The position numbers and the translations under genes were made by a program. Shown here piece by piece: positions 1 to 7,704 of a DNA stretch of 64,000 nt. The stretch's first letter is position 1, and each line of letters begins with the position of its first letter. The stretch is from Dysgonomonas sp. PH5-45 (lineage in GTDB: Bacteria > Bacteroidota > Bacteroidia > Bacteroidales > Dysgonomonadaceae): NCBI RefSeq assembly GCF_029893235.1, contig NZ_JARXWE010000002.1, forward strand, positions 1 to 64,000, read 5' to 3'. The notes under the pieces are model-generated. The model made no database searches. It worked only from the letters and a program-made list of their open reading frames with translations, and had not been told where the DNA came from.

Positions 1-33
1 AAGTAAGGTCCACTGCCGGACTACTCATACATA

Positions 34-60
34 CGATGGGCAAAATTGCCATCGCTTTTA
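34..60 (+). terminator. Intrinsic terminator of a gene left of the window
   Basis: The arm CGATGGGCAA (34-43) pairs with TTGCCATCG (46-54), with one bulged G, and is followed by CTTTTATTT. It probably ends a rightward gene outside the window and isolates the phosphate operon. Confidence 0.6.
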
Positions 61-112
61 TTTATCTAATTTTTTAAATACTGATTCGCATTATTAAATA
101 TTATCTCAAATC

Positions 113-168
113 TTATTTTTTCCGTAACAAAATGGTTAATAGTTTGTAATTCCATGAAAATACTTTTG
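113..168 (+). promoter_or_regulatory. Porin promoter with 11-bp-phased candidate Pho box
   Basis: The -7 box is TACTTTTG at 161-168. Upstream lie half-sites GTAAC (124-128), GTTAA (135-139) and GTAAT (146-150), exactly 11 bp apart, with a weaker TTATT at 113. The last half-site begins 15 bp before the -7 box, where an activator of the PhoB/OmpR family would replace a -33 element. The pstS promoter has the same array at the same distance. PhoB/PhoP binding to 11-bp direct repeats is known in other phyla; assigning it to the regulator at 7021 is inference. Confidence 0.6.
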
Positions 169-192
169 CATCGTACAATTAAAATATGATGT

Positions 193-1464
193 ATGAAGAA
201 AAAAGTTATTACAGTATTAAGTTGCTTATGTTTGTTAAGCAATGCATTTGCGCAAGAACAGTCTGGAGTTGATTCAACTGAAAGAATTGAAAAACTGGAA
301 CAGGAAAACAAAACGCAGAACGAAGCTATTAAAAAACTTCAAAAACTAAAAATCTCAGGTTACATTCAAGGCCAGTATCAATGGGGACAAGAGGATGCTT
401 CGCTCAAAGTTGGTTCAGCCAATGAGGACCCCGAAAAATCATTCAACCGTGTAGGTATCCGCCGGGGACGTATTAAGTTTACTTACGAAGAAGGTATTGC
501 TTCCGGTGTTTTTCAACTGGACATAACCGAAAAGGGAGTAGGTATTAAGGATGCTTATTTCAGCCTTAAAGACCCTTGGCTAAAGACAAACTTGCTGAAA
601 GTCGGCGTTTTTGATCGTCCTTTTGGAAATGAAATCAGCTATTCTTCTTCGCGCCGTGAATCTCCCGAACGCTCTACCATTTTTCAGACTCTTTTTCCGG
701 AAGAACGGGACTTAGGGGCTATGATCACATTACAAGCAGGAAAAGAATCCCCTCTGAATTTTCTCAAATTAGAAGCCGGATTGTTTGCTGGGAATGGAAT
801 AAAACAAGAAACAGATAGCCGGAAAGATTTCATCGGACACCTATCTGCCAATAAAAAATGGAGTAATTTGCAACTGAGTGGAGGTGTTTCCTATTATAAT
901 GGCGGCGTATATCAAGGGAGTGAGAATGTATATGAAATGAAAGGAAATGGTTTTTCCCTTAACAACGATCCCGATAATAAAGGGGAATTTGCCAAGCGTG
1001 AGTATATCGGTTTTGACGCACAAATCGGAATAAAAAGTGTTTTAGGAGCAACGCAATTGAGGGGAGAATATCTATTTGGCGAACAGCCCGGAGGTTCTTC
1101 GGGTAGTAAAAGCCCTAATGCATCTACTTTACCTACCTCCGATACTTATATCCGAAAATTTAGTGGCGGGTATGTGATACTCGTACAGGATTTGGGGAAA
1201 CTGCCACTTGCCGCCGTACTTAAATATGACTGGTACGATCCAAATACCAAAGTATCAAAGAACGATATCGGATTAAATAATACTACAAAGGGCGATGTTG
1301 CACAAAACACATTCGGGTTTGGTATGCTTTGGAATATAAATACGAACCTCCGCTTACAGGCATACTATGAAATAAATAAAAACGAAAAAACTGAAAACCT
1401 TGCTGCCTATAAAAAGGATCGGAAAAACAATGTGTTTACGTTGAGGATGCAGTATAAATTTTAA
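193..1464 (+). CDS. Phosphate-selective porin (OprO/OprP-like)
   Basis: Outer-membrane beta-barrel for anion or phosphate uptake. The 423 residues start with a signal peptide ending near AFAQ (about residue 21), then a short coiled-coil segment (residues 30-52, heptad-like EKLEQENK region) as in other OprO/P porins. The rest is beta-rich, and the protein ends in an aromatic, LRMQYKF, typical of Bam-inserted barrels. It heads a unit with the lipoprotein phosphatase 34 bp downstream and lies upstream of pst, which supports a phosphate role. Its promoter carries the candidate Pho box. The family assignment is from sequence character; substrate is inferred from context. Confidence 0.88.
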   Translation: MKKKVITVLSCLCLLSNAFAQEQSGVDSTERIEKLEQENKTQNEAIKKLQKLKISGYIQGQYQWGQEDASLKVGSANEDPEKSFNRVGIRRGRIKFTYEEGIASGVFQLDITEKGVGIKDAYFSLKDPWLKTNLLKVGVFDRPFGNEISYSSSRRESPERSTIFQTLFPEERDLGAMITLQAGKESPLNFLKLEAGLFAGNGIKQETDSRKDFIGHLSANKKWSNLQLSGGVSYYNGGVYQGSENVYEMKGNGFSLNNDPDNKGEFAKREYIGFDAQIGIKSVLGATQLRGEYLFGEQPGGSSGSKSPNASTLPTSDTYIRKFSGGYVILVQDLGKLPLAAVLKYDWYDPNTKVSKNDIGLNNTTKGDVAQNTFGFGMLWNINTNLRLQAYYEINKNEKTENLAAYKKDRKNNVFTLRMQYKF

Positions 1465-1498
1465 CACAAACAAAATAAATAATAAAAAAACAAGAAAA

Positions 1499-2551
1499 AT
1501 GAAACGTAGATATTTTAAAAAATTTATAGGATTACATATTGCCGCCATATTAGTTTTATTATCGGCTTGTAATAATGAAGAAAATGAGTCAAATATGCCA
1601 CCACGAGATGTAAGTAGCCATTTTTCAGTCGAGCGAAATAAATCGGACAAGAATTATCAGTTAAAAATTGATCAAAAAGGCAACTGGGAAGTATTTGCAG
1701 GGACTTCACCTCAAAACATAAACATGAATCAGGTTATTGCAAAAGGTAATAGTCCGAAAACAATATGCCTTACCGATTATCCAACAAATACTCGCATATT
1801 TTTCAAATATGTTTGGGAAAAAAATTCAAATGTCATTTGCTCTGAGCGATTGTTACCAATGGAAGGGGCATATAATGTCCGGGATTTGGGAGGATATAAA
1901 ACAAAAGAGGGCAAATCTGTAAAATGGGGATGTATGTTCCGGTCGGGCGATCTGAATCTTCTCTCATCTTCAGACCTGACATATCTTTCAGGAATAGGTG
2001 TAAAAACAATTATAGACTTCCGGAGTGAAGCTGAAAAGACCGCAGCACCCGACAAATTTCCTGATTCACACACAAAAACTTATGAATTTTCTATCGAAGC
2101 AGGAAATGTTATTGATATGTCGAAAATCAAGACTATTGAAGAGGCCGAACAAGCACTTGTAGATGGAAATATATTTTTTGTTAATGAATGTCAGCAACAA
2201 TACAAAGATTTTTTCCGAGTACTAATGGAAGGGCAACGCATGCCTATATTATTCCATTGTTCTGCTGGAAAGGATAGAGCCGGATTCGCGGCAGCATTAT
2301 TTCTATCTTCACTCGGTGTAGAGCGAGAAACCATCATAGAAGATTACTTGCTTTCGGAGGAATTTGTGCGTGAAAAATATGCTTCTTTAGTTGAATCCAT
2401 GCCAATTTTAGCCCCTGTTTTCGGCGTAAGGCGGGAATATATCATGGCAGCCTTTGAGACAATCGACAAAGATTATGGAGGCATGAATAATTTCTTGACT
2501 AAGAATTTAGGTGTTGATTTAGAGAAAATGAAAACTTTATATACTGAGTAA
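1499..2551 (+). CDS. Lipoprotein tyrosine/dual-specificity-type phosphatase
   Basis: Cys-based phosphatase of the Y_phosphatase3 type, probably periplasmic or membrane-anchored. The lipobox LLSAC places the lipidated Cys at residue 24. A linker of about 100 residues precedes the NVRDLGGY motif (about residue 127), and the P-loop HCSAGKDRAG has nucleophile C254 and R260, so CX5R is intact. A general-acid aspartate is likely upstream but not certain. It follows the phosphate porin by 34 bp and precedes pst, so it may release phosphate from phosphoesters at the cell surface. Substrates could be phosphoproteins, inositol phosphates or lipids; sequence does not decide. Confidence 0.85.
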   Translation: MKRRYFKKFIGLHIAAILVLLSACNNEENESNMPPRDVSSHFSVERNKSDKNYQLKIDQKGNWEVFAGTSPQNINMNQVIAKGNSPKTICLTDYPTNTRIFFKYVWEKNSNVICSERLLPMEGAYNVRDLGGYKTKEGKSVKWGCMFRSGDLNLLSSSDLTYLSGIGVKTIIDFRSEAEKTAAPDKFPDSHTKTYEFSIEAGNVIDMSKIKTIEEAEQALVDGNIFFVNECQQQYKDFFRVLMEGQRMPILFHCSAGKDRAGFAAALFLSSLGVERETIIEDYLLSEEFVREKYASLVESMPILAPVFGVRREYIMAAFETIDKDYGGMNNFLTKNLGVDLEKMKTLYTE

Positions 2552-2566
2552 TTGACATTTACACTC

Positions 2567-2622
2567 TTAACAAAACCGTAACAATATAGTCGGTTGCTCG
2601 TAATTTCCCTATCATATATTTG
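2567..2622 (+). promoter_or_regulatory. pst promoter with 11-bp-phased candidate Pho box
   Basis: Half-sites TTAAC (2567), GTAAC (2578), GTCGG (2589) and GTAAT (2600) repeat every 11 bp. The -7 box TATATTTG lies at 2615-2622, again 15 bp from the start of the last half-site. The layout matches the porin promoter at 113-168, while the spacer bases differ. Confidence 0.62.
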
Positions 2623-2652
2623 TAGTGTAATTAAAAAATCAAACTAAAAAAA

Positions 2653-3468
2653 ATGAAAAAGACAATTTTAACAACAGTGATTTTAATAGTAGCCTTATTC
2701 AGTGCGCAAGCGCAACGCATCAAAGGCTCTGATACTATGCTTCCCTTGTCGCAAAAGGCAGCTGAAGAGTTCATGAAAATAAAACCATCTTATGCAGTTA
2801 CCGTAACCGGTGGCGGAAGTGGTGTAGGCATAACCGCCCTGCTTGACGGAACAACCGATCTGGCACAACTTTCACGAAAGATTAAATTCGACGAAAAAAA
2901 TAAATTGAAAGCAAAAGGCAAAACTGTAAAAGAAGTGACAGCTGCCTACGATGCTTTAGCCATTGTTGTGCATCCTTCTAATAAGGTAACCAACCTTACC
3001 CGTGAACAGCTGGAAGGTATATTTACAGGAAAAATAAAAAACTGGAAAGAAGTAGGCGGAGCTAATATGCCTATCGTACCTTACTCTCGTGAAACATCTT
3101 CCGGTACATATGAGTTTTTCAAAGAAAGTGTATTGAAAAAGAAAAACTACATGTCTGGCATAATGAGTATGCCTGCAACAGGAGCCATTATTCAATCCAT
3201 CAGTCAGACAAAAGGTGCTATCGGTTATGTAGGTTTGGCATACCTGAACAAACAAGTAAAAGCCATTCATGTTTCATACGATCAGGGTAAAACTTATATA
3301 AAACCTTCTGTTGCCAATGCAAAAAATAAAACATATCCTATTGTCCGTCCCTTGTACTACTATTACGATACGGCAAAAGAAAGTAAAGTAAAACCTTTCA
3401 TTAACTATATATTATCTGCTAAAGGACAAAAAATTGTTTCTCAAGTAGGATTCATTACTGTAAAATGA
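2653..3468 (+). CDS. pstS: Phosphate ABC transporter substrate-binding protein
   Basis: Periplasmic phosphate receptor of the PstSCAB importer, 271 residues. It has a signal peptide cut near SAQAQ (residue 20), then RIKGSDTMLPL, the GGGSGVG phosphate-binding loop (about residue 55) and the SRETSSGTY loop (about residue 150) that completes the phosphate site. NLTREQLEGIF is the family's usual helix. There is no lipobox, so it is predicted to be soluble. It starts the pst operon, overlaps pstC by 4 bp (ATGA), and is preceded by the candidate Pho box. Confidence 0.95.
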   Translation: MKKTILTTVILIVALFSAQAQRIKGSDTMLPLSQKAAEEFMKIKPSYAVTVTGGGSGVGITALLDGTTDLAQLSRKIKFDEKNKLKAKGKTVKEVTAAYDALAIVVHPSNKVTNLTREQLEGIFTGKIKNWKEVGGANMPIVPYSRETSSGTYEFFKESVLKKKNYMSGIMSMPATGAIIQSISQTKGAIGYVGLAYLNKQVKAIHVSYDQGKTYIKPSVANAKNKTYPIVRPLYYYYDTAKESKVKPFINYILSAKGQKIVSQVGFITVK

Positions 3469-4673
3469 AACAGATCAGACAGATTATAGAGCGCATGGTG
3501 ACGGTAATGCTAACCCTTAGCGGGAGCGTTACCAGCCTTGCTATTTTACTAATTATTATATTCTTGTTCAAAGAAGGCTTCGGTTTATTTAGCAGTCCTT
3601 CTGTGGAAAAAGGATATGCTCTTTGTGTTCAAACATCCAATCCTATTGAAACATTGACTCCCGAACAGATTAAGAAAATATTTGATTACGAGATAACTAC
3701 ATGGGATGAAGTTGGTGGAAGCAAAGAGGAAATCATGGTGTTCCGTTTCGACGATATATTTTCTATGTACCCCGAAGAAGAGTTCGGAACAGATTATGAA
3801 CTTCTCCCCGAAAAATTAGGCGAAGTAATAGCCCAAAATCCGTATATCATTGCTTATATTCCAGAGCAATACCTGCCGCAAAAAAATACTTCCGTCAAGA
3901 CATTGCCGCAGAAGAATATACAGATTACTGATTTTTTTGGGGGTAAGGAATGGCTGCCTACGGCAACACCCTCTCCTCAGTTTGGTGTGCTTCCGCTTAT
4001 TATGGGCACACTGTGGGTAAGTTTCTTTGCTATTCTGATTGCATTGCCTTTAGGAATGGGAGTAGCTATTTATATGTCGGAATTGGCAGGTGCGCGTACC
4101 CGTAAGCTTCTTAAACCTGCTATCGAATTATTGGCAGGCATCCCCTCGGTGGTTTATGGGTTCTTCGGATTGGTTGTGTTAGTTCCTCTTATTCAGAAAG
4201 CCTTGAACCTCCCTGTGGGCGAAACGGCCTTTGCCGGTAGCCTTATTTTGGCTATTATGGCCTTGCCAACTATTATTACCATTGCCGAAGATGCCATGGG
4301 GGGAACACCCAGAGCAATGCGCGAAGCAAGCCTGGCATTGGGAGCCACCCGTTGGCAAACCATCTATAAGGTAATTGTGCCTTATGCATCCTCCGGAATC
4401 ATGGCTGCTGTTGTGTTGGGTATCGGAAGGGCTATCGGAGAAACAATGGCGGTATTAATGGTAACCGGAAATGCAGCCGTAATGCCCAACTCTCTTTTTC
4501 AATCGGTACGGACAATACCGGCCACCATTGCTGCCGAATTAGGAGAAGCTCCGGCTGGTGGTGCGCACTACCAGTCATTGTTCCTATTGGGGTGCATCCT
4601 GTTTGTCATAACGATGCTTATCAGTGCATCGGCCGAAATTATTTCAAAACGGCAACATAATAAAGAAATCTGA
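3465..4673 (+). CDS. pstC: Phosphate ABC transporter permease PstC with PstS-like insert
   Basis: Inner-membrane permease half, 402 residues, about 100 more than typical PstC. One membrane helix (residues 15-36) is followed by a soluble segment (about 45-175), then the core with five more helices and the ABC-binding EAA loop (REASLALGATRW, about residue 285). The soluble segment contains NPIETLTPEQIKKIF and TTWDEVGG. These closely match NLTREQLEGIF and NWKEVGG in the neighbouring PstS, suggesting a partial substrate-binding-protein domain in an extracytoplasmic loop. It overlaps pstS by 4 bp and ends 2 bp before pstA. Confidence 0.93.
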   Translation: MKQIRQIIERMVTVMLTLSGSVTSLAILLIIIFLFKEGFGLFSSPSVEKGYALCVQTSNPIETLTPEQIKKIFDYEITTWDEVGGSKEEIMVFRFDDIFSMYPEEEFGTDYELLPEKLGEVIAQNPYIIAYIPEQYLPQKNTSVKTLPQKNIQITDFFGGKEWLPTATPSPQFGVLPLIMGTLWVSFFAILIALPLGMGVAIYMSELAGARTRKLLKPAIELLAGIPSVVYGFFGLVVLVPLIQKALNLPVGETAFAGSLILAIMALPTIITIAEDAMGGTPRAMREASLALGATRWQTIYKVIVPYASSGIMAAVVLGIGRAIGETMAVLMVTGNAAVMPNSLFQSVRTIPATIAAELGEAPAGGAHYQSLFLLGCILFVITMLISASAEIISKRQHNKEI

Positions 4674-4675
4674 TT

Positions 4676-5530
4676 ATGAATAAAAAGACGAAGCAAAAAA
4701 TAGCATTTATTATTTTCCGTATATTAGGATTGTTGGTTGTTGGGATTCTTTTCTGGATACTCGGGTTCATTCTGTATAATGGCATTGGGGCTATTAGCTG
4801 GGATTTTCTGACAACAGCTCCTAAAGAAGGAATGACAGCAGGAGGAATTTTTCCTGCTATTGTAGGGACTTTATATCTGATAGCAGGAAGCGTAATCTTT
4901 GCCTTTCCTATTGGAGTTATGTCTGCTATTTATATGAACGAATATGCAGGTAATGGCTGGATTGTCCGCTTTATCCGCATTATGACTAATAATCTGGGGA
5001 GCATCCCTTCTATTGTATTCGGCTTATTCGGTATGGCATTGTTTGTAAATACACTCGGATTCGGCGATTCCATTCTGGCTGGTTCGTGTACACTCGGATT
5101 ATTGGTTTTACCCCTTATTATCCGTACTACGGAAGAAGCCTTGAAGGCGATTCCCGACTCTTATCGTACCGGAAGTCTGGCTTTAGGAGCAAGCAAACTG
5201 CAAACCATCCGAAGGGTGATATTGCCAATGGCCTTCCCCAATGTTATAACCGGGCTGATTCTATCCATCGGCAGGGTTTCGGGAGAAACAGCACCCATCC
5301 TGTTTACGGTGGCCGCCTATTTTCTACCCAAACTCCCTAATAGTATATTCGATCAGGTAATGGCTTTGCCTTATCACCTGTATGTGATTGCCACAAGCGG
5401 TACGGATATAGAAGCCTCTCGTCCGATAGCTTACGGAACAGCTTTGGTACTGATAGCCATTGTTTTGTTAATGAATTTATTAGCTACGGCTCTAAGGAGG
5501 TATTTCGGACGAAAAGTAAAAACAAACTAA
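4676..5530 (+). CDS. pstA: Phosphate ABC transporter permease PstA
   Basis: Second permease subunit of the PstSCAB importer, 284 residues, normal length. It has six hydrophobic segments and the EAA coupling loop ([16 protein letters not shown], about residue 163), followed by [19 protein letters not shown], a PstA hallmark. Unlike PstC it has no large extracytoplasmic insert. It sits between pstC and pstB with gaps of 1-2 bp, indicating tight translational coupling. Confidence 0.96.
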   Translation: MNKKTKQKIAFIIFRILGLLVVGILFWILGFILYNGIGAISWDFLTTAPKEGMTAGGIFPAIVGTLYLIAGSVIFAFPIGVMSAIYMNEYAGNGWIVRFIRIMTNNLGSIPSIVFGLFGMALFVNTLGFGDSILAGSCTLGLLVLPLIIRTTEEALKAIPDSYRTGSLALGASKLQTIRRVILPMAFPNVITGLILSIGRVSGETAPILFTVAAYFLPKLPNSIFDQVMALPYHLYVIATSGTDIEASRPIAYGTALVLIAIVLLMNLLATALRRYFGRKVKTN

Positions 5531-5531
5531 T

Positions 5532-6278
5532 ATGATACAAGCAAAAGATATAAATTTTTATTATGGTGATTTCCATGCTTTAAAGAATATCAACATGGAG
5601 ATTGAAGCTAACACGGTAACAGCTTTCATTGGCCCGTCGGGTTGTGGAAAATCTACATTCCTACGCCTGTTCAACCGCATGAATGAGTTGATAGACAATA
5701 CCCGGCTTACAGGTGAGTGCCTGATTGACGAGCAAAACATTTACCATAAATCGGTACAAGTAGACGAACTCCGGAAAAAGGTGGGTATGGTGTTCCAAAA
5801 ACCCAATCCTTTCCCGAAATCCATTTTTGAAAACGTTGCTTATGGTTTGCGGGTAAATGACGTACGGGATAAATCGTATATCGTCCAGCGGGTAGAAGAA
5901 TCACTCAGAGCTGCAGCCTTATGGGACGAAGTAAAAGATAAGCTGAAAAAATCGGCTTTTGAACTCTCCGGTGGACAACAGCAGCGGCTTTGTATAGCAC
6001 GGGCGCTGGCCATCTCTCCGTCCGTCTTGTTGATGGATGAACCCGCTTCGGCTCTCGATCCTATATCCACTTCCAAGATAGAGGAATTGATACATTCCCT
6101 TAAAAAAGATTATACGATTGTTATTGTTACCCATAATATGCAACAGGCTGCCCGTGTGAGCGATAAAACAGGTTTTTTTATGCTTGGCGAACTGATTGAA
6201 TACGATGATACCAAGAAGATATTCTTAAAACCTGAAAAAGAGCAAACTCAAAACTACATTACCGGCCGATTCGGTTAA
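5532..6278 (+). CDS. pstB: Phosphate ABC transporter ATP-binding protein
   Basis: Cytoplasmic ATPase of the importer, 248 residues. It shows Walker [10 protein letters not shown] (about residue 33), the PstB-specific [10 protein letters not shown] stretch after the Q-loop, the signature LSGGQQQRL (about 147), Walker [12 protein letters not shown] (about 166) and the switch histidine in VTHNM. All ATPase motifs are intact. It starts 1 bp after pstA and lies 20 bp before phoU. Confidence 0.97.
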   Translation: MIQAKDINFYYGDFHALKNINMEIEANTVTAFIGPSGCGKSTFLRLFNRMNELIDNTRLTGECLIDEQNIYHKSVQVDELRKKVGMVFQKPNPFPKSIFENVAYGLRVNDVRDKSYIVQRVEESLRAAALWDEVKDKLKKSAFELSGGQQQRLCIARALAISPSVLLMDEPASALDPISTSKIEELIHSLKKDYTIVIVTHNMQQAARVSDKTGFFMLGELIEYDDTKKIFLKPEKEQTQNYITGRFG

Positions 6279-6298
6279 TATTATTAAAATAAACAGAT

Positions 6299-6964
6299 AT
6301 GAAACATACTGAAAAAGAATTACAGTCGTTAAAAGAAGAAGTAAGCCAGATGTGGAAACTGGTGCTTTCGCAACTTGAAAAATCAAAACAGGCTTTCCTG
6401 AATAGCGATATTGAATTGGCGAGAGAAATAGTCAGTCGCGAAAAACGGGTTGATGCTTTTGAATTGAAAATAGACAGTGACTGTGAGAACTATATAGCTC
6501 TTTACAGTCCGGTAGCCATTGATTTGCGATTGGTGCTATCATTAATAAAGATCAGCAATACCCTTGAACGCATCGGCGACTTTGCTGAAGGGGTAGCCCG
6601 GCATGTTATTGCCGATGATTGCAATAAGATAAGTACACAGGTAATAGAGGAGCTTCAATTGGAAAAGATGTTCGACACTCTGATATCTATGCTGTCCGAT
6701 AGCTTTGTTGCCCTTGAATCGGAAAACACAAAGGTTTCCGGTAAAATCCTTGCCAAAGACGATGAGATAGATACCTTATATCATAACTCTATTGATATAC
6801 TAACAAACTATTTGCAATCCGAGCCTTCATTTATTCGTTGCGCACTAAAATTGATGCTTCTGATCCGTAAATTGGAGCGTATAGGCGACCATTGCAGCAA
6901 TATTGTGGAGGAGATTGTATTTTATGTGGATGCCAAGGTTTTAAAGCATGGGGTAAAGAAATAA
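6299..6964 (+). CDS. phoU: Phosphate signalling protein PhoU
   Basis: Cytoplasmic negative regulator linking the Pst transporter to its sensor kinase. Its 221 residues are all helical, with two PhoU repeats. The metal-binding motifs typical of the family are seen as ISNTLERIGDFAEG (about residue 82) and IRKLERIGDHCSNI (about 190). It is the last gene of the pst operon, with a hairpin 20 bp downstream. Confidence 0.94.
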   Translation: MKHTEKELQSLKEEVSQMWKLVLSQLEKSKQAFLNSDIELAREIVSREKRVDAFELKIDSDCENYIALYSPVAIDLRLVLSLIKISNTLERIGDFAEGVARHVIADDCNKISTQVIEELQLEKMFDTLISMLSDSFVALESENTKVSGKILAKDDEIDTLYHNSIDILTNYLQSEPSFIRCALKLMLLIRKLERIGDHCSNIVEEIVFYVDAKVLKHGVKK

Positions 6965-6979
6965 AGTATTTGCAATCCA

Positions 6980-7003
6980 AGTCATTTCGAATGACTATTT
7001 TTG
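6980..7003 (+). terminator. Hairpin after phoU overlapping the phoB promoter
   Basis: AGTCATT (6980-6986) and AATGACT (6990-6996) form a perfect 7-bp stem with a TCG loop, followed by ATTTTTG. The T-rich tail also reads as a -7 box, TATTTTTG (6996-7003), 18 bp before the response-regulator start. The site could end the pst transcript and begin the next, or be an operator. No 11-bp GTAAC array is seen here. Confidence 0.5.
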
Positions 7004-7020
7004 TAAAAAAATAGAGCCGT

Positions 7021-7704
7021 ATGGAAAAACAAAAAATACTTGTTGTTGATGATGAAGCCAATATCTGCGAAATTTTATTTTACACGCTCACAAACGATGG
7101 TTATGACGTTGTTTGCGCTCGTTCCGCAGAAGAAGCTTTCGAAAAGCTTACATCAGAATATTCGCTTATCCTTTTGGATGTGATGATGGGTGGAATGTCG
7201 GGTTATAAAATGGCAGAAACATTGCGTAATAACGGCAACCAGATACCTATTATTTTCCTTACGGCAAAAAATACAGAAAATGATATGCTGACGGGTTTTT
7301 CCGTTGGTGGAGACGATTATATACCAAAGCCCTTTTCGCTTAAAGAAGTTTCTGCCCGTGTAAAAGCCGTACTGAAAAGGCAAAAAGCAGAAGTAAAGCC
7401 AATAAGCAAATTTTCCTACAAAGATTTTTCTATTGATTTTGACACAAAAGAAGTAATTATCGGAAAAGAAACAGTTTTATTGACAAAGACCGAATTCGAG
7501 CTTCTCGAATTTCTGGTCAAGCATCAGGAACGTATCTTTTCCCGTGAAGAAATCATTGATAACATCTGGGAGAAAACGCCTTATATAACCGAAAGAACGG
7601 TGGATGTTCATATTACACGTTTACGGAAAAAATTAGGAAACTATTCATCACTCATCTCCAATCGTTCGGGTTACGGGTACCGGTTTAATATCTCCAATAT
7701 ATGA
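7021..7704 (+). CDS. PhoB-like response regulator
   Basis: OmpR/PhoB-family transcription factor, 227 residues. The receiver domain (residues 1-120) has the acidic pair VVDDE at 10-11, phosphoacceptor D53 (LLDVMM), a conserved Thr in FLTAKN and Lys in PKPFS. The C-terminal winged helix (about 130-225) has the usual FSREEIIDNIW and GYGYRF ends. It overlaps its kinase by 4 bp (ATGA). Position after pst-phoU argues for phosphate control, and it is the best candidate to bind the 11-bp arrays. No symbol is given because Bacteroidota PhoB and other OmpR-type regulators are hard to separate by sequence. Confidence 0.92.
   Translation: MEKQKILVVDDEANICEILFYTLTNDGYDVVCARSAEEAFEKLTSEYSLILLDVMMGGMSGYKMAETLRNNGNQIPIIFLTAKNTENDMLTGFSVGGDDYIPKPFSLKEVSARVKAVLKRQKAEVKPISKFSYKDFSIDFDTKEVIIGKETVLLTKTEFELLEFLVKHQERIFSREEIIDNIWEKTPYITERTVDVHITRLRKKLGNYSSLISNRSGYGYRFNISNI

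Noticed and set aside
66-311. Minus-strand frame at the window start
   Set aside because: It crosses the Pho array and the start of the porin gene and has no family features.
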